Shown piece by piece: positions 16,832-24,419 of a DNA stretch of 64,000 nt. This stretch comes from Streptomyces sp. NBC_01549 (GTDB lineage Bacteria > Actinomycetota > Actinomycetes > Streptomycetales > Streptomycetaceae). A program made the position numbers and the translations under genes. The stretch lies in NCBI RefSeq assembly GCF_026339955.1, contig NZ_JAPEPW010000001.1, positions 6,221,001 through 6,285,000 of the forward strand, given 5' to 3'. The stretch's first letter is position 1. Each line of letters starts with the position of its first letter. The notes under the pieces are model-generated. The model did no database searches. It was given only the letters and a program-made list of their open reading frames with translations, and was not told the origin of the DNA.

Positions 16832-16885
16832 GAATCTGCGTCGCGGGTGGTGGGTTACCGACGGGGCGAGTCCTCGTCCCCAGCG

Positions 16886-16911
16886 TGCCGGCGTCCTACA
16901 GGACGCCGGCA
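16886..16911. terminator. Perfect 12-bp hairpin, terminator-like
   Basis: TGCCGGCGTCCT (16886-16897) and AGGACGCCGGCA (16900-16911) are exact reverse complements with a 2-base centre. No T-run follows, as is usual in Streptomyces terminators. It marks the border between the GH87 upstream region and the decayed segment. Confidence 0.5.
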
Positions 16912-17114
16912 TCGACGCCACGCGCCGAGCGTGCTGCCGCTGTCTCCGCCTGGAGGCGCTGTGCGAGCGTGGGCTGGCGGCCGGGCATGGCTGGACGCTG
17001 GACACGGAGCAGCTCCTTGCGCCGCATCAGCAGCAGGTGAACGTCCTGGCGAACCAGGGTCTGGTGGAGCTTGCCTGTCGGGAGGTTCGTATGACTCGGC
17101 CCCGTGGTGGACGC

Positions 17115-18062
17115 CTACGACTCCTTCTGGTGGTCGTACTCCGTCAGGCCGCCGTCCAAAAGGGCCGGTCGGTCCGTGCCCGCGGCCTTGGAGAGCCAGT
17201 GCAGAGAGTGGTAGCCGGTCAGCACCAGGATGGTGCCGAGGGCGATGCCGTTGAGCTCGAAGTTGTCGGTGATCTTCAGGCTCACGCCGCCGACGCCCAC
17301 GATCACGCCGGCCGCAGCCGGGATCAGGTTGAGCGGCTGGGAGAAGTCGACCTTGTTGCGGATCCAGATCTGGGCGCCGAGCAGGCCGATCATGCCGTAG
17401 AGGATCACAGTGATGCCGCCGAGGACACCGCCCGGAATCGCGGCCACGACCGCGCCGAACTTCGGACAGAGGCCGAAGAGCAACGCGAAGAACGCCGCGC
17501 ACATGTAGGCAGCCGTCGAGTAGACGCGGGTCGCGGCCATGACGCCGATGTTCTCCGCGTACGTGGTCGTCGCCGGGCCTCCGGCAACCGTCGAGATCAT
17601 GGTCGCCGCGCCGTCCGCCATGATGGCGGTGCCGATCCTGTCGTCCAACGGGTCGCCCGTCATCTCGCCGACGGCCTTGATGTGACCGGTGTTCTCTGCG
17701 ACCAGAGCGATCAGGACCGGAAGGGCCACGATGATCGCCGATCCGCTGAACGAGGGGGCGTGCAGGTGGGGGAAACCGATCCAGTCGGCCTCCTTGACCG
17801 GGGTCAGGTCGAGGCGCCAGTGATCGACGACCTTGCCGCCCGCGTCCGCCGAGTGGATCTTGCCCGCCGTCAGGTCGAGGATCCACGAGAGCAGGTATCC
17901 GAAGATGAGGCCCAGGAAGATCGCGATGCGGGACCAGAAGCCCCGCAGTACGACCAGAGCAAGGCCGGTGAACATCATCGTGGCGAGCGCGGTCCACTGG
18001 TCCTGCGGCCAGTACGTCGACGCGGTCACGGGGGCGAGGTTGAAGCGGATCAGCCGGTGGTC
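17115..18062 (-). pseudogene. 5'-truncated uracil/xanthine permease (NCS2 family)
   Basis: The minus-strand frame encodes about 315 residues of an NCS2 nucleobase permease with many membrane helices. It includes IRFNLAPVTASTYW, RGFWSRIAIFLGLIFGYLLS, the family signature VALVAENTGHIKAVGE-like stretch, GGPATTTYAENIGVMAATRV and CPKFGAVVAAIPGGVLGG. Intact relatives have about 430-480 residues, so roughly the first 150 are missing. Homology begins abruptly at 18062 and an in-frame TAG lies at 18065-18063. A GTG at 18029 could start a 304-residue product, but it would lack the first helices and is unlikely to transport. The normal C-terminus appears kept. Confidence 0.85.
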
Positions 18063-18065
18063 CTA

Positions 18066-18206
18066 CATGACTTGATCCGGGCACTGCGCGCCGACGGCGC
18101 GTCCGATGAGGCCGACCGCATGGAGTCTTCGGCGATCTCGGCCAACCCGGCCTTCGTCCGGATGCCTGGACGGGACGGTGCCCAGGCAATCCCGGACGAG
18201 GACTGA
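18066..18206 (+). pseudogene. Orphan C-terminal tail of an unknown gene
   Basis: The plus-strand frame from 18066 encodes HDLIRALRADGASDEADRM and ends in RDGAQAIPDED before TGA. It has a normal hydrophilic helix-plus-acidic-tail composition but no start codon with a ribosome site, and it abuts the truncation point of the permease on the other strand. It looks like the 3' end of a gene whose front was lost in the same rearrangement. The family is not recognised. Confidence 0.45.
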
Positions 18207-18346
18207 CATCCGGCGGCCACGAAGGGGAATTCGGGACTTCCGCAGACCGCGAGTCTCCGGCAGTGCGCGCACCGGCGCGGCCGCCCAGTACGTTGACGCG
18301 GGACCCACTACGGCGTCAGGGGCAAGCGCCACGAGATGATCACCCT

Positions 18347-19078
18347 GTGGCGGATGTGGTTTTCTTCGATCTGGACGGCACCCTGGTCGATCATCGAAGC
18401 GCGGTCTGGGAAGCGATCGGCCGGATCGTCCAGGCCGCGCCGAACGCGACGGCTCCACCGGAGGAGCTGGTGACGTTGTGGTGGACGCTCGAGGGGCGCC
18501 ACATGCGGGAGTACCTGGCCGGTCAGTGCTCGTTCGCTGAGCATCACCGGCACAGGCTCCGTTCCTTCCTGCCGATGCTCGGCGAGCCGGTTCCTGAAAG
18601 TCCCGGCCTTCTGGACGCCTGGATCGCCGAGCGCTACCTCACCGTGTTCGAGGAGTCCTGGCGGTGCTATCCCGATGTCCAGCCATGCCTGGAGACCCTG
18701 AAACGGCTTCCCCGAGGACCGCGTTTGGCTGTTCTCACCAACGGGGACCCCGAGCAGCAGCGTGCCAAGCTCGCCCGCTTCGGCCTCCTGGAGTACTTCG
18801 AAGCCGTCCTGACCCCGACCGAGCTCGGTGTGGCCAAGCCCGTCGCTTACGCCGCCGCCTGCCGGTGGATGCGGACGGACCCCGCGCAGGCGGTCAACGT
18901 GGGTGACATGCTGGAAAGCGACGTGAACGCGGCTGCCCTCGCCGGGCTCACCGGCATCTGGCTGGACCGCGGCGTCGACTTCGTCACCGGTGGACCATCG
19001 CCGACGGCAGACGAGACGGTGCTCCGCATCGAACGGCTCACCGACCTCCCCGACCACCTGTCACGCATGAACGTCTGA
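18347..19078 (+). CDS. HAD-family hydrolase
   Basis: A 243-residue HAD-IA hydrolase. Motif I is FFDLDGTLVDHRSA (D7, D9), motif II LAVLTNGDPEQQRAKL, the conserved lysine sits in ELGVAKP, and motif IV is NVGDMLESDVNAAALAG. A helical cap lies between motifs I and II (about 20-100). This layout is shared with YjjG-like nucleotidases and haloacid dehalogenase-type phosphatases; the substrate is unknown. GTG at 18347 gives the usual V-ADVVFFDLDG start; no strong ribosome site is visible, so it may be leaderless. It is intact although both sides of it hold gene remnants. Confidence 0.85.
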   Translation: MADVVFFDLDGTLVDHRSAVWEAIGRIVQAAPNATAPPEELVTLWWTLEGRHMREYLAGQCSFAEHHRHRLRSFLPMLGEPVPESPGLLDAWIAERYLTVFEESWRCYPDVQPCLETLKRLPRGPRLAVLTNGDPEQQRAKLARFGLLEYFEAVLTPTELGVAKPVAYAAACRWMRTDPAQAVNVGDMLESDVNAAALAGLTGIWLDRGVDFVTGGPSPTADETVLRIERLTDLPDHLSRMNV

Positions 19079-19453
19079 CCGGCTCTCACGAACCTCGGCG
19101 TGGTGTGAGGGCCAGGAGTTCGGTCTTCTCCTCGATGGCCTTGGCTTTCGACCGGAGGGAAAGCGAGGCAAGCTGCCGACCCGCCGCCTCGTCCAGCGGC
19201 GCGTGGTCGAGCAGCAGCCGATACCACAGCACGCCGTACACAACGTCGATGAGAAGCAGCGCCTGGACCATCGGGCCGATCAGGCCTGGACGCTGACCGC
19301 GCCGCTGAAAGTCAGCGCGCGCCGAGGTCCATGGTGGGTTTCGCTTTCCTCGTACGTGAAACTTCGTCCGGACCATTGTCACGGGTACCTGGCAGTTCTA
19401 CGCTCGCACGGTCTTACTCATGAACTGCGTTCACATCTCTGATCGGAGCCTCG
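19079..19453. other. 375-bp gap holding a TetR remnant and the lyase leader
   Basis: This stretch contains the TetR C-terminal fragment described separately and, from about 19320, the leader of the alginate-lyase-like gene. No further gene is supported. Confidence 0.5.
19086..19320 (-). pseudogene. TetR-family regulator, C-terminal fragment
   Basis: The minus-strand frame reads LIDVVYGVLWYRLLLDHAPL then DEAAGRQLASL, which is the typical last helix pair of TetR regulators (the -LLYGPLYYRLLLGHAPLD- pattern). The DNA-binding half is absent: upstream of about 19320 the frame no longer resembles the family and there is no HTH. Together with the truncated permease nearby it marks a decayed segment. 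Confidence 0.65.
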
Positions 19454-20719
19454 ATGAGTGCAAGACCCCGTCTGGCTGTTCTGCTCGCCGGCCTGGCGAC
19501 CTTCGCGGCGGTCGTCGTCCCCTCCGCCTCGGCCCACGCGGCGCCGAAGGTTCCCCGGACCGCCGTCCTCGACGGCACCCGGCTCCAGGAGACCCGGCTC
19601 CGCCTCGACCGCGGTGATCTCCAACTGAAGCGCACCCTCAAGGACTTGACGGCCCGCGCCGACAACTGGCTGACCCAGGGCCCCTGGACGGTCGTCGACA
19701 AGCCCAAGCCCGCCCCCGGCGGGGACGTCCACGACTACCTCAGCCAGGCCCCGTACTGGTGGCCCTCCCAGTCGAAGACCGACGACAACCCCTGGGGCTG
19801 CCCGTACGTCCAGCGCGACGGTCAGCGCAACCCCGAGGTCGACACCGGCACCGACCGCCAGGACGTCGAGAAGGTCTTCGACTCGACCTACGATCTCGCG
19901 CTCGCCTGGTACTACACCGGCAGGAAGCAGTACGCCGAGAAGGCCGCCACCGTCCTGCGCACCTGGTTCCTCGCCCCGGCCACCCGGATGAACCCGAACC
20001 TGAACCACGGGCAGTTCATCCCCTGCAAGTACGACGGCCGGGCCATCGGCATCATCGACTTCTCGCAGTCGTACACCAGCGTCCTGGACGCGATCGCGAT
20101 CCTGGAGACGGGCGCCCCCGGCTGGTCGAAGAGCGACCGCACCGCCATGCGCGCCTGGAACACCGACTACCGCGACTGGCTGGAGAACAGTGCCTTCGGC
20201 GGCGAGGAGGGCGCCGCGGAGAACAACCACGGCACCTTCTACGACATGCAGCTCGCCGCCCTGGCGTACGCGACCGGCGACGAGGACCTCGCCCGCCGGA
20301 CCGTCCTCGGCGCGGAGCCCAAGCGGATCGACCCACAGGTCGCCGCCGACGGCAGCCAGCCCCAGGAGCTCACCCGCACCCGCAGCTGGCACTACTCGAC
20401 CTTCGACCTCGTCGCCTACACCCGCCTCGCGGCCATCGGCCGACACGTCGGCGTGAACCTTTGGCGGTACACGGGGCCCGACGGCCAGAGCCTGGCCAAG
20501 GCCGTCGACTATCTGCTGCCCGCCGCGACGGGCGCCACGCCGTGGCCCCACCCGGAGCTGGAGTTCCACCGCTACGCGGCCAGTGACATCGTGCACGCCG
20601 CGGCCGACGCGGGTGACCGGGCGGCCCGAGCCGCGGTGCCGAAGCTGGAGACACCGCCCGGCGGCGACCTGTGGGCGCTACGGCCCGCCGCCGAGCAGCT
20701 GGACTCGATCGCCGGCTGA
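19454..20719 (+). CDS. Secreted alginate-lyase-family polysaccharide lyase
   Basis: A 421-residue secreted protein with a signal peptide (LAVLLAGLATFAAVVVPSAS, cleavage near AHAA). The mature part is an all-helical (alpha/alpha) toroid of the alginate_lyase type (PF05426-like). Diagnostic stretches are YLSQAPYWWPSQSKTDDNPW, RDGQRNPEVDTGTDRQDV, GIIDFSQSYTSVLDAI and AAENNHGTFYDMQLAAL; the NNH and later RSWHYSTFDL are probable catalytic/substrate-binding positions. Such enzymes cleave uronic-acid polymers (alginate, glucuronan) by beta-elimination. The exact substrate cannot be told. ATG start behind GATCGGAG. Confidence 0.83.
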   Translation: MSARPRLAVLLAGLATFAAVVVPSASAHAAPKVPRTAVLDGTRLQETRLRLDRGDLQLKRTLKDLTARADNWLTQGPWTVVDKPKPAPGGDVHDYLSQAPYWWPSQSKTDDNPWGCPYVQRDGQRNPEVDTGTDRQDVEKVFDSTYDLALAWYYTGRKQYAEKAATVLRTWFLAPATRMNPNLNHGQFIPCKYDGRAIGIIDFSQSYTSVLDAIAILETGAPGWSKSDRTAMRAWNTDYRDWLENSAFGGEEGAAENNHGTFYDMQLAALAYATGDEDLARRTVLGAEPKRIDPQVAADGSQPQELTRTRSWHYSTFDLVAYTRLAAIGRHVGVNLWRYTGPDGQSLAKAVDYLLPAATGATPWPHPELEFHRYAASDIVHAAADAGDRAARAAVPKLETPPGGDLWALRPAAEQLDSIAG

Positions 20720-20736
20720 CCGGAGGCGTACGAACA

Positions 20737-20748
20737 CCCTGATCAGGG
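20737..20748. promoter_or_regulatory. 12-bp perfect palindrome
   Basis: CCCTGATCAGGG lies between the lyase stop codon and the thioesterase gene. It could be an operator or a weak hairpin. Function unproven. Confidence 0.3.
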
Positions 20749-20818
20749 GTTCCTGAGCGGCCGCTTAGGATGGAGGTGTACCCACCGTCCCCACCCGGCA
20801 CCCTCAGGAGCCCCGCCC

Positions 20819-21280
20819 GTGACCGCCGAAGCCCCCGCCGCCCCCGCCCTCGCCTACGGGCGGCTCCTCCCCGTCACCGTCCACTTCGACGACCTGGACG
20901 CACTCGGCCTGCTCCACAACGCCCGCTACCCGCTGATGGTCGAACGCGCCTGGGCCGCCCTCTGGAACGACCACGGCTTCCTCGGCTACGAGGGCGACTG
21001 GGAGGCGGCGGGCGACTTCTGCAACGCCGTCAAGGAACTCCGGATCAGCTACGAGGCCCCGATCAACCGCCCCGGAGAGTACGCCGTCCACCTCTGGCTG
21101 GAACGCCTGGGGAACACCGGACTGACGTACGGCTTCCGCTTCTGCTCGGCCGACGCAGCGATCACCTACGCGTACGGGACGCGGGTCCTCGTCCGGCTCG
21201 ACGCCGCGACGCTGCGCCCCACGCCGTGGAGCGACCGCTTCAGGGCCGCGGGTCGGGAACTGCTGCGCTCGCGGGACTGA
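20819..21280 (+). CDS. Acyl-CoA thioesterase (4HBT / YbgC-like hotdog fold)
   Basis: A 153-residue single-hotdog protein. The 4HBT active-site motif is clear: VHFDDLDALGLLHNARYPLM, where the Asp and His-Asn positions are conserved. RISYEAPINRPGEYAVHLWL and SADAAITYAYGTRVLVRLD form the central strands. It would hydrolyse an acyl-CoA thioester in the cytoplasm; the chain type is unknown. GTG start with CAGGAG 9 bases upstream. Its 3' end overlaps the convergent MFS gene by 41 bases. Confidence 0.87.
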   Translation: MTAEAPAAPALAYGRLLPVTVHFDDLDALGLLHNARYPLMVERAWAALWNDHGFLGYEGDWEAAGDFCNAVKELRISYEAPINRPGEYAVHLWLERLGNTGLTYGFRFCSADAAITYAYGTRVLVRLDAATLRPTPWSDRFRAAGRELLRSRD

Positions 21281-22451
21281 CCTTGGGCCGGTCCCGCTCG
21301 CCCGCGCGCAGCACCCCCGCGAACGCGACAAGGCCACACGCCAGTACCGTGACCAGCCCGAACGACACCACCAGGCTCGTCGCCTGCGCCAGTGTGCCGA
21401 TCGCGCTCGGCGCCACCAGGCCCGAGGTGTACGTGATGGTGGCGACGCCCGCGATGGCCTGACTGGGGTTGGGGCCGCTGTGCCCCGCCGCCGCGAAGCA
21501 GAGCGGGACGACGACCGCGATGCCGAGGCCCAGGAGGGCGAAGCCGCTCATCGCCACGGCGGGATGGTCCGCGACGACGATGAGAAGCCCACCGAGCACG
21601 GCCAGTACGCCACCGGCCCGCACCGTGCGCACCGCGCCGAACCGGTTGACCACCGCGTCGCCCACGATCCGGGCCAGTGCCATGGTCAGCATGAATCCGG
21701 TCGTCGAGGCCGCCGCGAGACCGGCCGAGGTGCCCAGCTCGCCCTTCAGGTAGACCGCGGACCAGTCCAGGCTGGCGCCCTCGGCGAACACGGCGCAGAA
21801 GCCGATCGCGCCGATCAGCAGGGCGGACTTGGGCGGCAGCGCGAACCGCGGGGGCGGGGCCTCGTCCTCGGCCGGTCGCAGGTCCAGCACCCACCGGCAG
21901 GCGGTGAGGCCCAGGACCGTCAGGACCCCGGCCGCCAGCGCGTGGTGCAGGCGTGCGTCCGAACCGAGGTGTGCGGCGAGGGTGCCGCCGGCCGAGCCGA
22001 TCAGGGCGCCCGCGCTCCACATGCCGTGCAGCCCCGACATGATCGACTTGCCGAGGCGGCTCTCTATCTCGACGCCGAGCGCGTTCATCGCCACGTCCGC
22101 CATGCCCGCCGACGCGCCGTAGACGAAGAGGGCCGGGCACAGCGTGTAGATGTTCGGCGCGAGGGACGGGAGGATCAGCGACAGCGTCCACAGGGACATC
22201 AGCCCGCGCAGCGCGGTGCGGGCGCCGAAGCGGTGGCTGATCCGGCCCGCCAGGGGCATCGCGACGGAGGCCCCGATCGCCGGGAACGCGAGGGCCAGTC
22301 CGAGCTGGCCCGTGCTGACGGACGCGTGGTCCTGGATCCAGGGGACACGGGTCGCGAACGAGCCCGTCACCGCTCCGTGCACCGCGAAGACGGCGGCCAC
22401 GGCGTACCGCGCCCGCTTCACCTCACGCAGGTCGTCGACCATGTAACCCAT
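21240..22451 (-). CDS. MFS transporter
   Basis: A 403-residue membrane protein with 12 predicted helices and MFS loop motifs (GRISHRFGARTALRG after helix 2). The first half includes GASAGMADVAMNALGVEIES, a stretch typical of the sugar/drug MFS group close to FucP-like and YbjJ-like proteins. It is divergently transcribed from the ROK regulator with a perfect inverted repeat between them, so the regulator probably controls it and the cargo may be a sugar or sugar-like compound. The 3' end overlaps the thioesterase gene on the opposite strand. Confidence 0.87.
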   Translation of the reverse strand: MGYMVDDLREVKRARYAVAAVFAVHGAVTGSFATRVPWIQDHASVSTGQLGLALAFPAIGASVAMPLAGRISHRFGARTALRGLMSLWTLSLILPSLAPNIYTLCPALFVYGASAGMADVAMNALGVEIESRLGKSIMSGLHGMWSAGALIGSAGGTLAAHLGSDARLHHALAAGVLTVLGLTACRWVLDLRPAEDEAPPPRFALPPKSALLIGAIGFCAVFAEGASLDWSAVYLKGELGTSAGLAAASTTGFMLTMALARIVGDAVVNRFGAVRTVRAGGVLAVLGGLLIVVADHPAVAMSGFALLGLGIAVVVPLCFAAAGHSGPNPSQAIAGVATITYTSGLVAPSAIGTLAQATSLVVSFGLVTVLACGLVAFAGVLRAGERDRPKVSPASAAVPDPRP

Positions 22452-22496
22452 CTTTCCCGCCCCTCCAGGCTCCGCTCCCCGCGCTGCCGCCGTAAA

Positions 22497-22519
22497 CTAT
22501 CAGGAACCCTGCCTGATAG
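22497..22519. promoter_or_regulatory. Operator-like perfect inverted repeat between MFS and ROK genes
   Basis: CTATCAGG (22497-22504) and CCTGATAG (22512-22519) are exact reverse complements with a 7-base spacer (AACCCTG). The site lies 46 bases upstream of the MFS start and 53 upstream of the ROK start. It is the best candidate for the binding site of the neighbouring ROK repressor. Confidence 0.65.
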
Positions 22520-22571
22520 ATAGATGATTTACTGGCCGCCGACCGAGCGACTGATCTGGGAGGATCCCGGC

Positions 22572-23816
22572 ATGCCCGCATCACCGAGCACCGCCAGGGC
22601 CATCAACGACCGCGTCGCCCTGCGCCTGCTCCAGCAGGAAGGCCCCCTGACGGCAGGGCAGTTGAAGCAGCTCACGGGGCTGTCCCGGCCCACCGTCGCC
22701 GACCTCGTCGAACGCCTCACGGCCGCCGGACTGATCGACGTGGTGGGGGAGTCCGGGGAGCAGCGCCGCGGCCCCAACGCCCGTCTGTACGGGATCGTCG
22801 CCGACCGGGCCCAACTCGCCGCCCTCGACGTCCGCACCGAGGGCGTCTCGGTCGTCGTCTGCGACCTCCTCGGCAGGGAACTGGCGCGGGCGTCGGTGCC
22901 CATCGCGGACGACACCGGCACCGGTCCCGCCGTCGAGCAGGCGGTCACGCTGGTCGAACGCGCGGCCAAGGAGGCCGGGGCGGAGCGCCTGCACACGGTC
23001 GGCGTCGGAGCCCCCGGCCTCATCGACCCCGCCACCGGCGAACTGCGCGACTCCTCCGGCCTGCCCGAGTGGCACCGCCGCCTGGTCGCCGCCCTCCAGG
23101 AACGGCTGCCCGCCCGCGTCATCGTCGAGAACGAGACGAACCTCGCCGCCCTCGCGGAACAGCGTGACGGTGTCGCCCGCGACCGCGACACGTTCGTCCT
23201 GCTCTGGCTCGGCCACGGCACCGGTGCGGCCGTCGTCCTCGACGGCAGACTCCGCCGTGGTGCGTCCGGCGGCACCGGTGAGATCGGCTTCCTGCCGGTA
23301 CCGGGCACATCGACGCTGCCCTCGGCGACGGACTGTGAGGGGGGATTCCACTCCCTGGCGGGGTCCGCCGCGATCGCGGAACTCGCGTCCGGGTACGGGC
23401 TGGTGGCGGCGCCGACGTCGTCCGGCGAACCGCAGGCGGCGGCGCTGGTGCGGCAGGCGGTGGCGGCCCTTTCCTCGCCCTCGTCCTCACCCTCGTCCTC
23501 GGCCTCGGCCTCCTCTTCCTCTTCCTCTTCCTCCGGAGCCGACCGCTTCCTCTCCGCCCTCGCCGACCGCCTCGCCGTCGGCGCCGCGTCCGTCGTGGCC
23601 GTCCTCGACCCCGGATGCGTGGTGCTCGGCGGGGAGGTGGGGCAGGCGGGCGGGGAGGTGCTGGCCGCGCGGGTCGGCGAGCGACTCGTCCGGATGTCCC
23701 CGCTGCCGGTCGAGGTGCGTGCGAGCACGCTGGGCGGCGGTGCGGTGCTCCGCGGAGCTCTCCTGACCGCCCGGGAATCAGCCCAGGACGACCTTTTCGC
23801 GCCGCGCCCCCGGTGA
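22572..23816 (+). CDS. ROK-family transcriptional regulator
   Basis: A 414-residue regulator: N-terminal winged HTH (AINDRVALRLLQQEGPLTAG and TGLSRPTVADLVERL, about 8-55) and a C-terminal ROK/sugar-kinase-like domain (TVGVGAPGLID, VENETNLAALAEQ, WLGHGTGAAVVLDGRLRRGA, GGTGEIGFLPV). The zinc-binding CXCGXXGC motif of typical ROK proteins is missing (only DCEGGFHS remains), as in several Streptomyces regulators. A low-complexity Ser/Ala/Pro run of about 25 residues (about 300-324) interrupts the domain. ATG at 22572 has GGGAGGA 7 bases upstream; an ATG at 22524 lacks one. It probably represses the divergent MFS gene in response to a sugar. Confidence 0.87.
   Translation: MPASPSTARAINDRVALRLLQQEGPLTAGQLKQLTGLSRPTVADLVERLTAAGLIDVVGESGEQRRGPNARLYGIVADRAQLAALDVRTEGVSVVVCDLLGRELARASVPIADDTGTGPAVEQAVTLVERAAKEAGAERLHTVGVGAPGLIDPATGELRDSSGLPEWHRRLVAALQERLPARVIVENETNLAALAEQRDGVARDRDTFVLLWLGHGTGAAVVLDGRLRRGASGGTGEIGFLPVPGTSTLPSATDCEGGFHSLAGSAAIAELASGYGLVAAPTSSGEPQAAALVRQAVAALSSPSSSPSSSASASSSSSSSSGADRFLSALADRLAVGAASVVAVLDPGCVVLGGEVGQAGGEVLAARVGERLVRMSPLPVEVRASTLGGGAVLRGALLTARESAQDDLFAPRPR
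23467..23541 (+). repeat. Low-complexity TCC/TCG run encoding poly-Ser inside the ROK gene
   Basis: A pyrimidine-rich stretch of near-repeats (TCGTCCTC, TCCTCTTCC) keeps the reading frame and encodes mostly serine. It lies where ROK proteins usually have a surface loop. The pattern suggests expansion by slippage. Confidence 0.8.
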
Positions 23817-24135
23817 TTCCACTCGGGCGACCCCTCGGAAGGTGAGACCCGGCGGCGGGGCAAGGGCCTCCGTCACCGCCACCGGGTCGCTCAAGGGGCG
23901 AGTGCTACGCCTCGGCTTCGACAAACCATTGATCATGGAACCCTAAGAGGACTAGACCAGAGTGGTCAATGGGTATGGACCAATAGGTCGAGCGTGTCAA
24001 GCGTGAGCGGCCTCGCGGTAGTTGACCTCTCGCGATTCGTCGTGGAAGTCCATCCGGACGGCCTGTGAGGCACCCCACAGAGGTTCACGCGCATGGACGT
24101 GGATCAGGCGTGGCACACTGATGCTGTACCAGAAG
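23817..24135. other. Gap between ROK gene and FMN riboswitch
   Basis: About 320 bases with no supportable gene. It contains a leftward-facing chitinase-type promoter with two DasR-like sites (annotated separately) and the unassigned promoter of the riboflavin operon. The DNA between the leftward promoter and the ROK 3' end shows no chitinase coding sequence. Confidence 0.7.
23940..23982 (-). promoter_or_regulatory. Orphan chitinase-type promoter with two DasR-like (dre) sites
   Basis: On the minus strand, TTGACC (23964-23969) and TAGGGT (23940-23945) are 18 bases apart. The repeat TGGTCTAGTCC (23949-23959) lies between them and TGGTCCATACCCA (23970-23982) is just upstream. The same arrangement, with the shared blocks GGACTAGACCA, GTCAATGG and GGACCAAT, precedes the GH18 chitinase gene at 39.5 kb. 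Here the promoter points at the 3' end of the ROK gene and has no gene of its own. Confidence 0.72.
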
Positions 24136-24266
24136 CAGCGCACTCCGGGGTCGGTGAAAGTCCGAACCGGCGGTTATAGTCCGCGACCCGGTCGCTTCCA
24201 GCGGCCGGTTGACCAGGTGAAATTCCTGGACCGACGGTTAAAGTCCGGATGGGAGGCAGTGCGCGG
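24136..24266 (+). ncRNA. FMN riboswitch (RFN element)
   Basis: The conserved core is plain: CTCCGGGGTCGGTGAAAGTC, CGAACCGGCGGTTATAGTCC, GACCAGGTGAAATTCCTGGA, CCGACGGTTAAAGTCCGGAT and GGGAGGCAGTGCGCG. The closing stem P1 pairs GCGCACT (24138-24144) with AGTGCGC (24258-24264). It lies 153 bases before the ribE start, leaving room for an expression platform (24267-24419) that could hide the ribE ribosome site AGGAGG. FMN binding should lower expression of ribE-ribM-ribBA-ribH. Confidence 0.97.
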
Positions 24267-24419
24267 CGGGCGGGCATTCGTGCGCGCTGCCGTTTGTTTC
24301 GACGTGTCCTTCGGGATATGTCGCCCCATGCGGCTCGCTGCCGGTGTCGCGGTCCGCTCATTCTGTCGTCATCGACAGGCCCCGGAGTCCGTGCCCTATG
24401 AGGCAGGAGGACCCGGGAA

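Larger units (their letters stand above)
16400..17114. other. 715-bp intergenic stretch: GH87 upstream region plus decayed DNA
   Basis: The first 250 bases are upstream of the GH87 gene; around 16570-16640 the DNA is unusually A/T-rich for this genome (GCGTTGTTTCATCGAAATAT), a likely promoter zone. From 16782 to 16831 there is a cluster of TTGCG/CGCAA inverted repeats. At 16886-16911 there is a perfect 12-bp hairpin. From about 16930 to 17110 one plus-strand frame looks coding (…LCERGLAAGHGWTLDTEQLL and NQGLVELACREVR) but has no start and runs without a stop into the permease fragment, so it is probably a gene remnant. No intact gene is supported. Confidence 0.6.

Noticed and set aside
23788..23930. 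A frame starting ATGATCAATGG downstream of the orphan chitinase promoter on the minus strand
   Set aside because: About 50 residues without signal peptide or chitinase similarity, running into the ROK 3' end; not convincing as a gene.
24022..24051. TTGACC at 24022 considered as the riboflavin operon -35 box
   Set aside because: No acceptable -10 at 16-19 bases; the promoter of the operon could not be fixed by eye.
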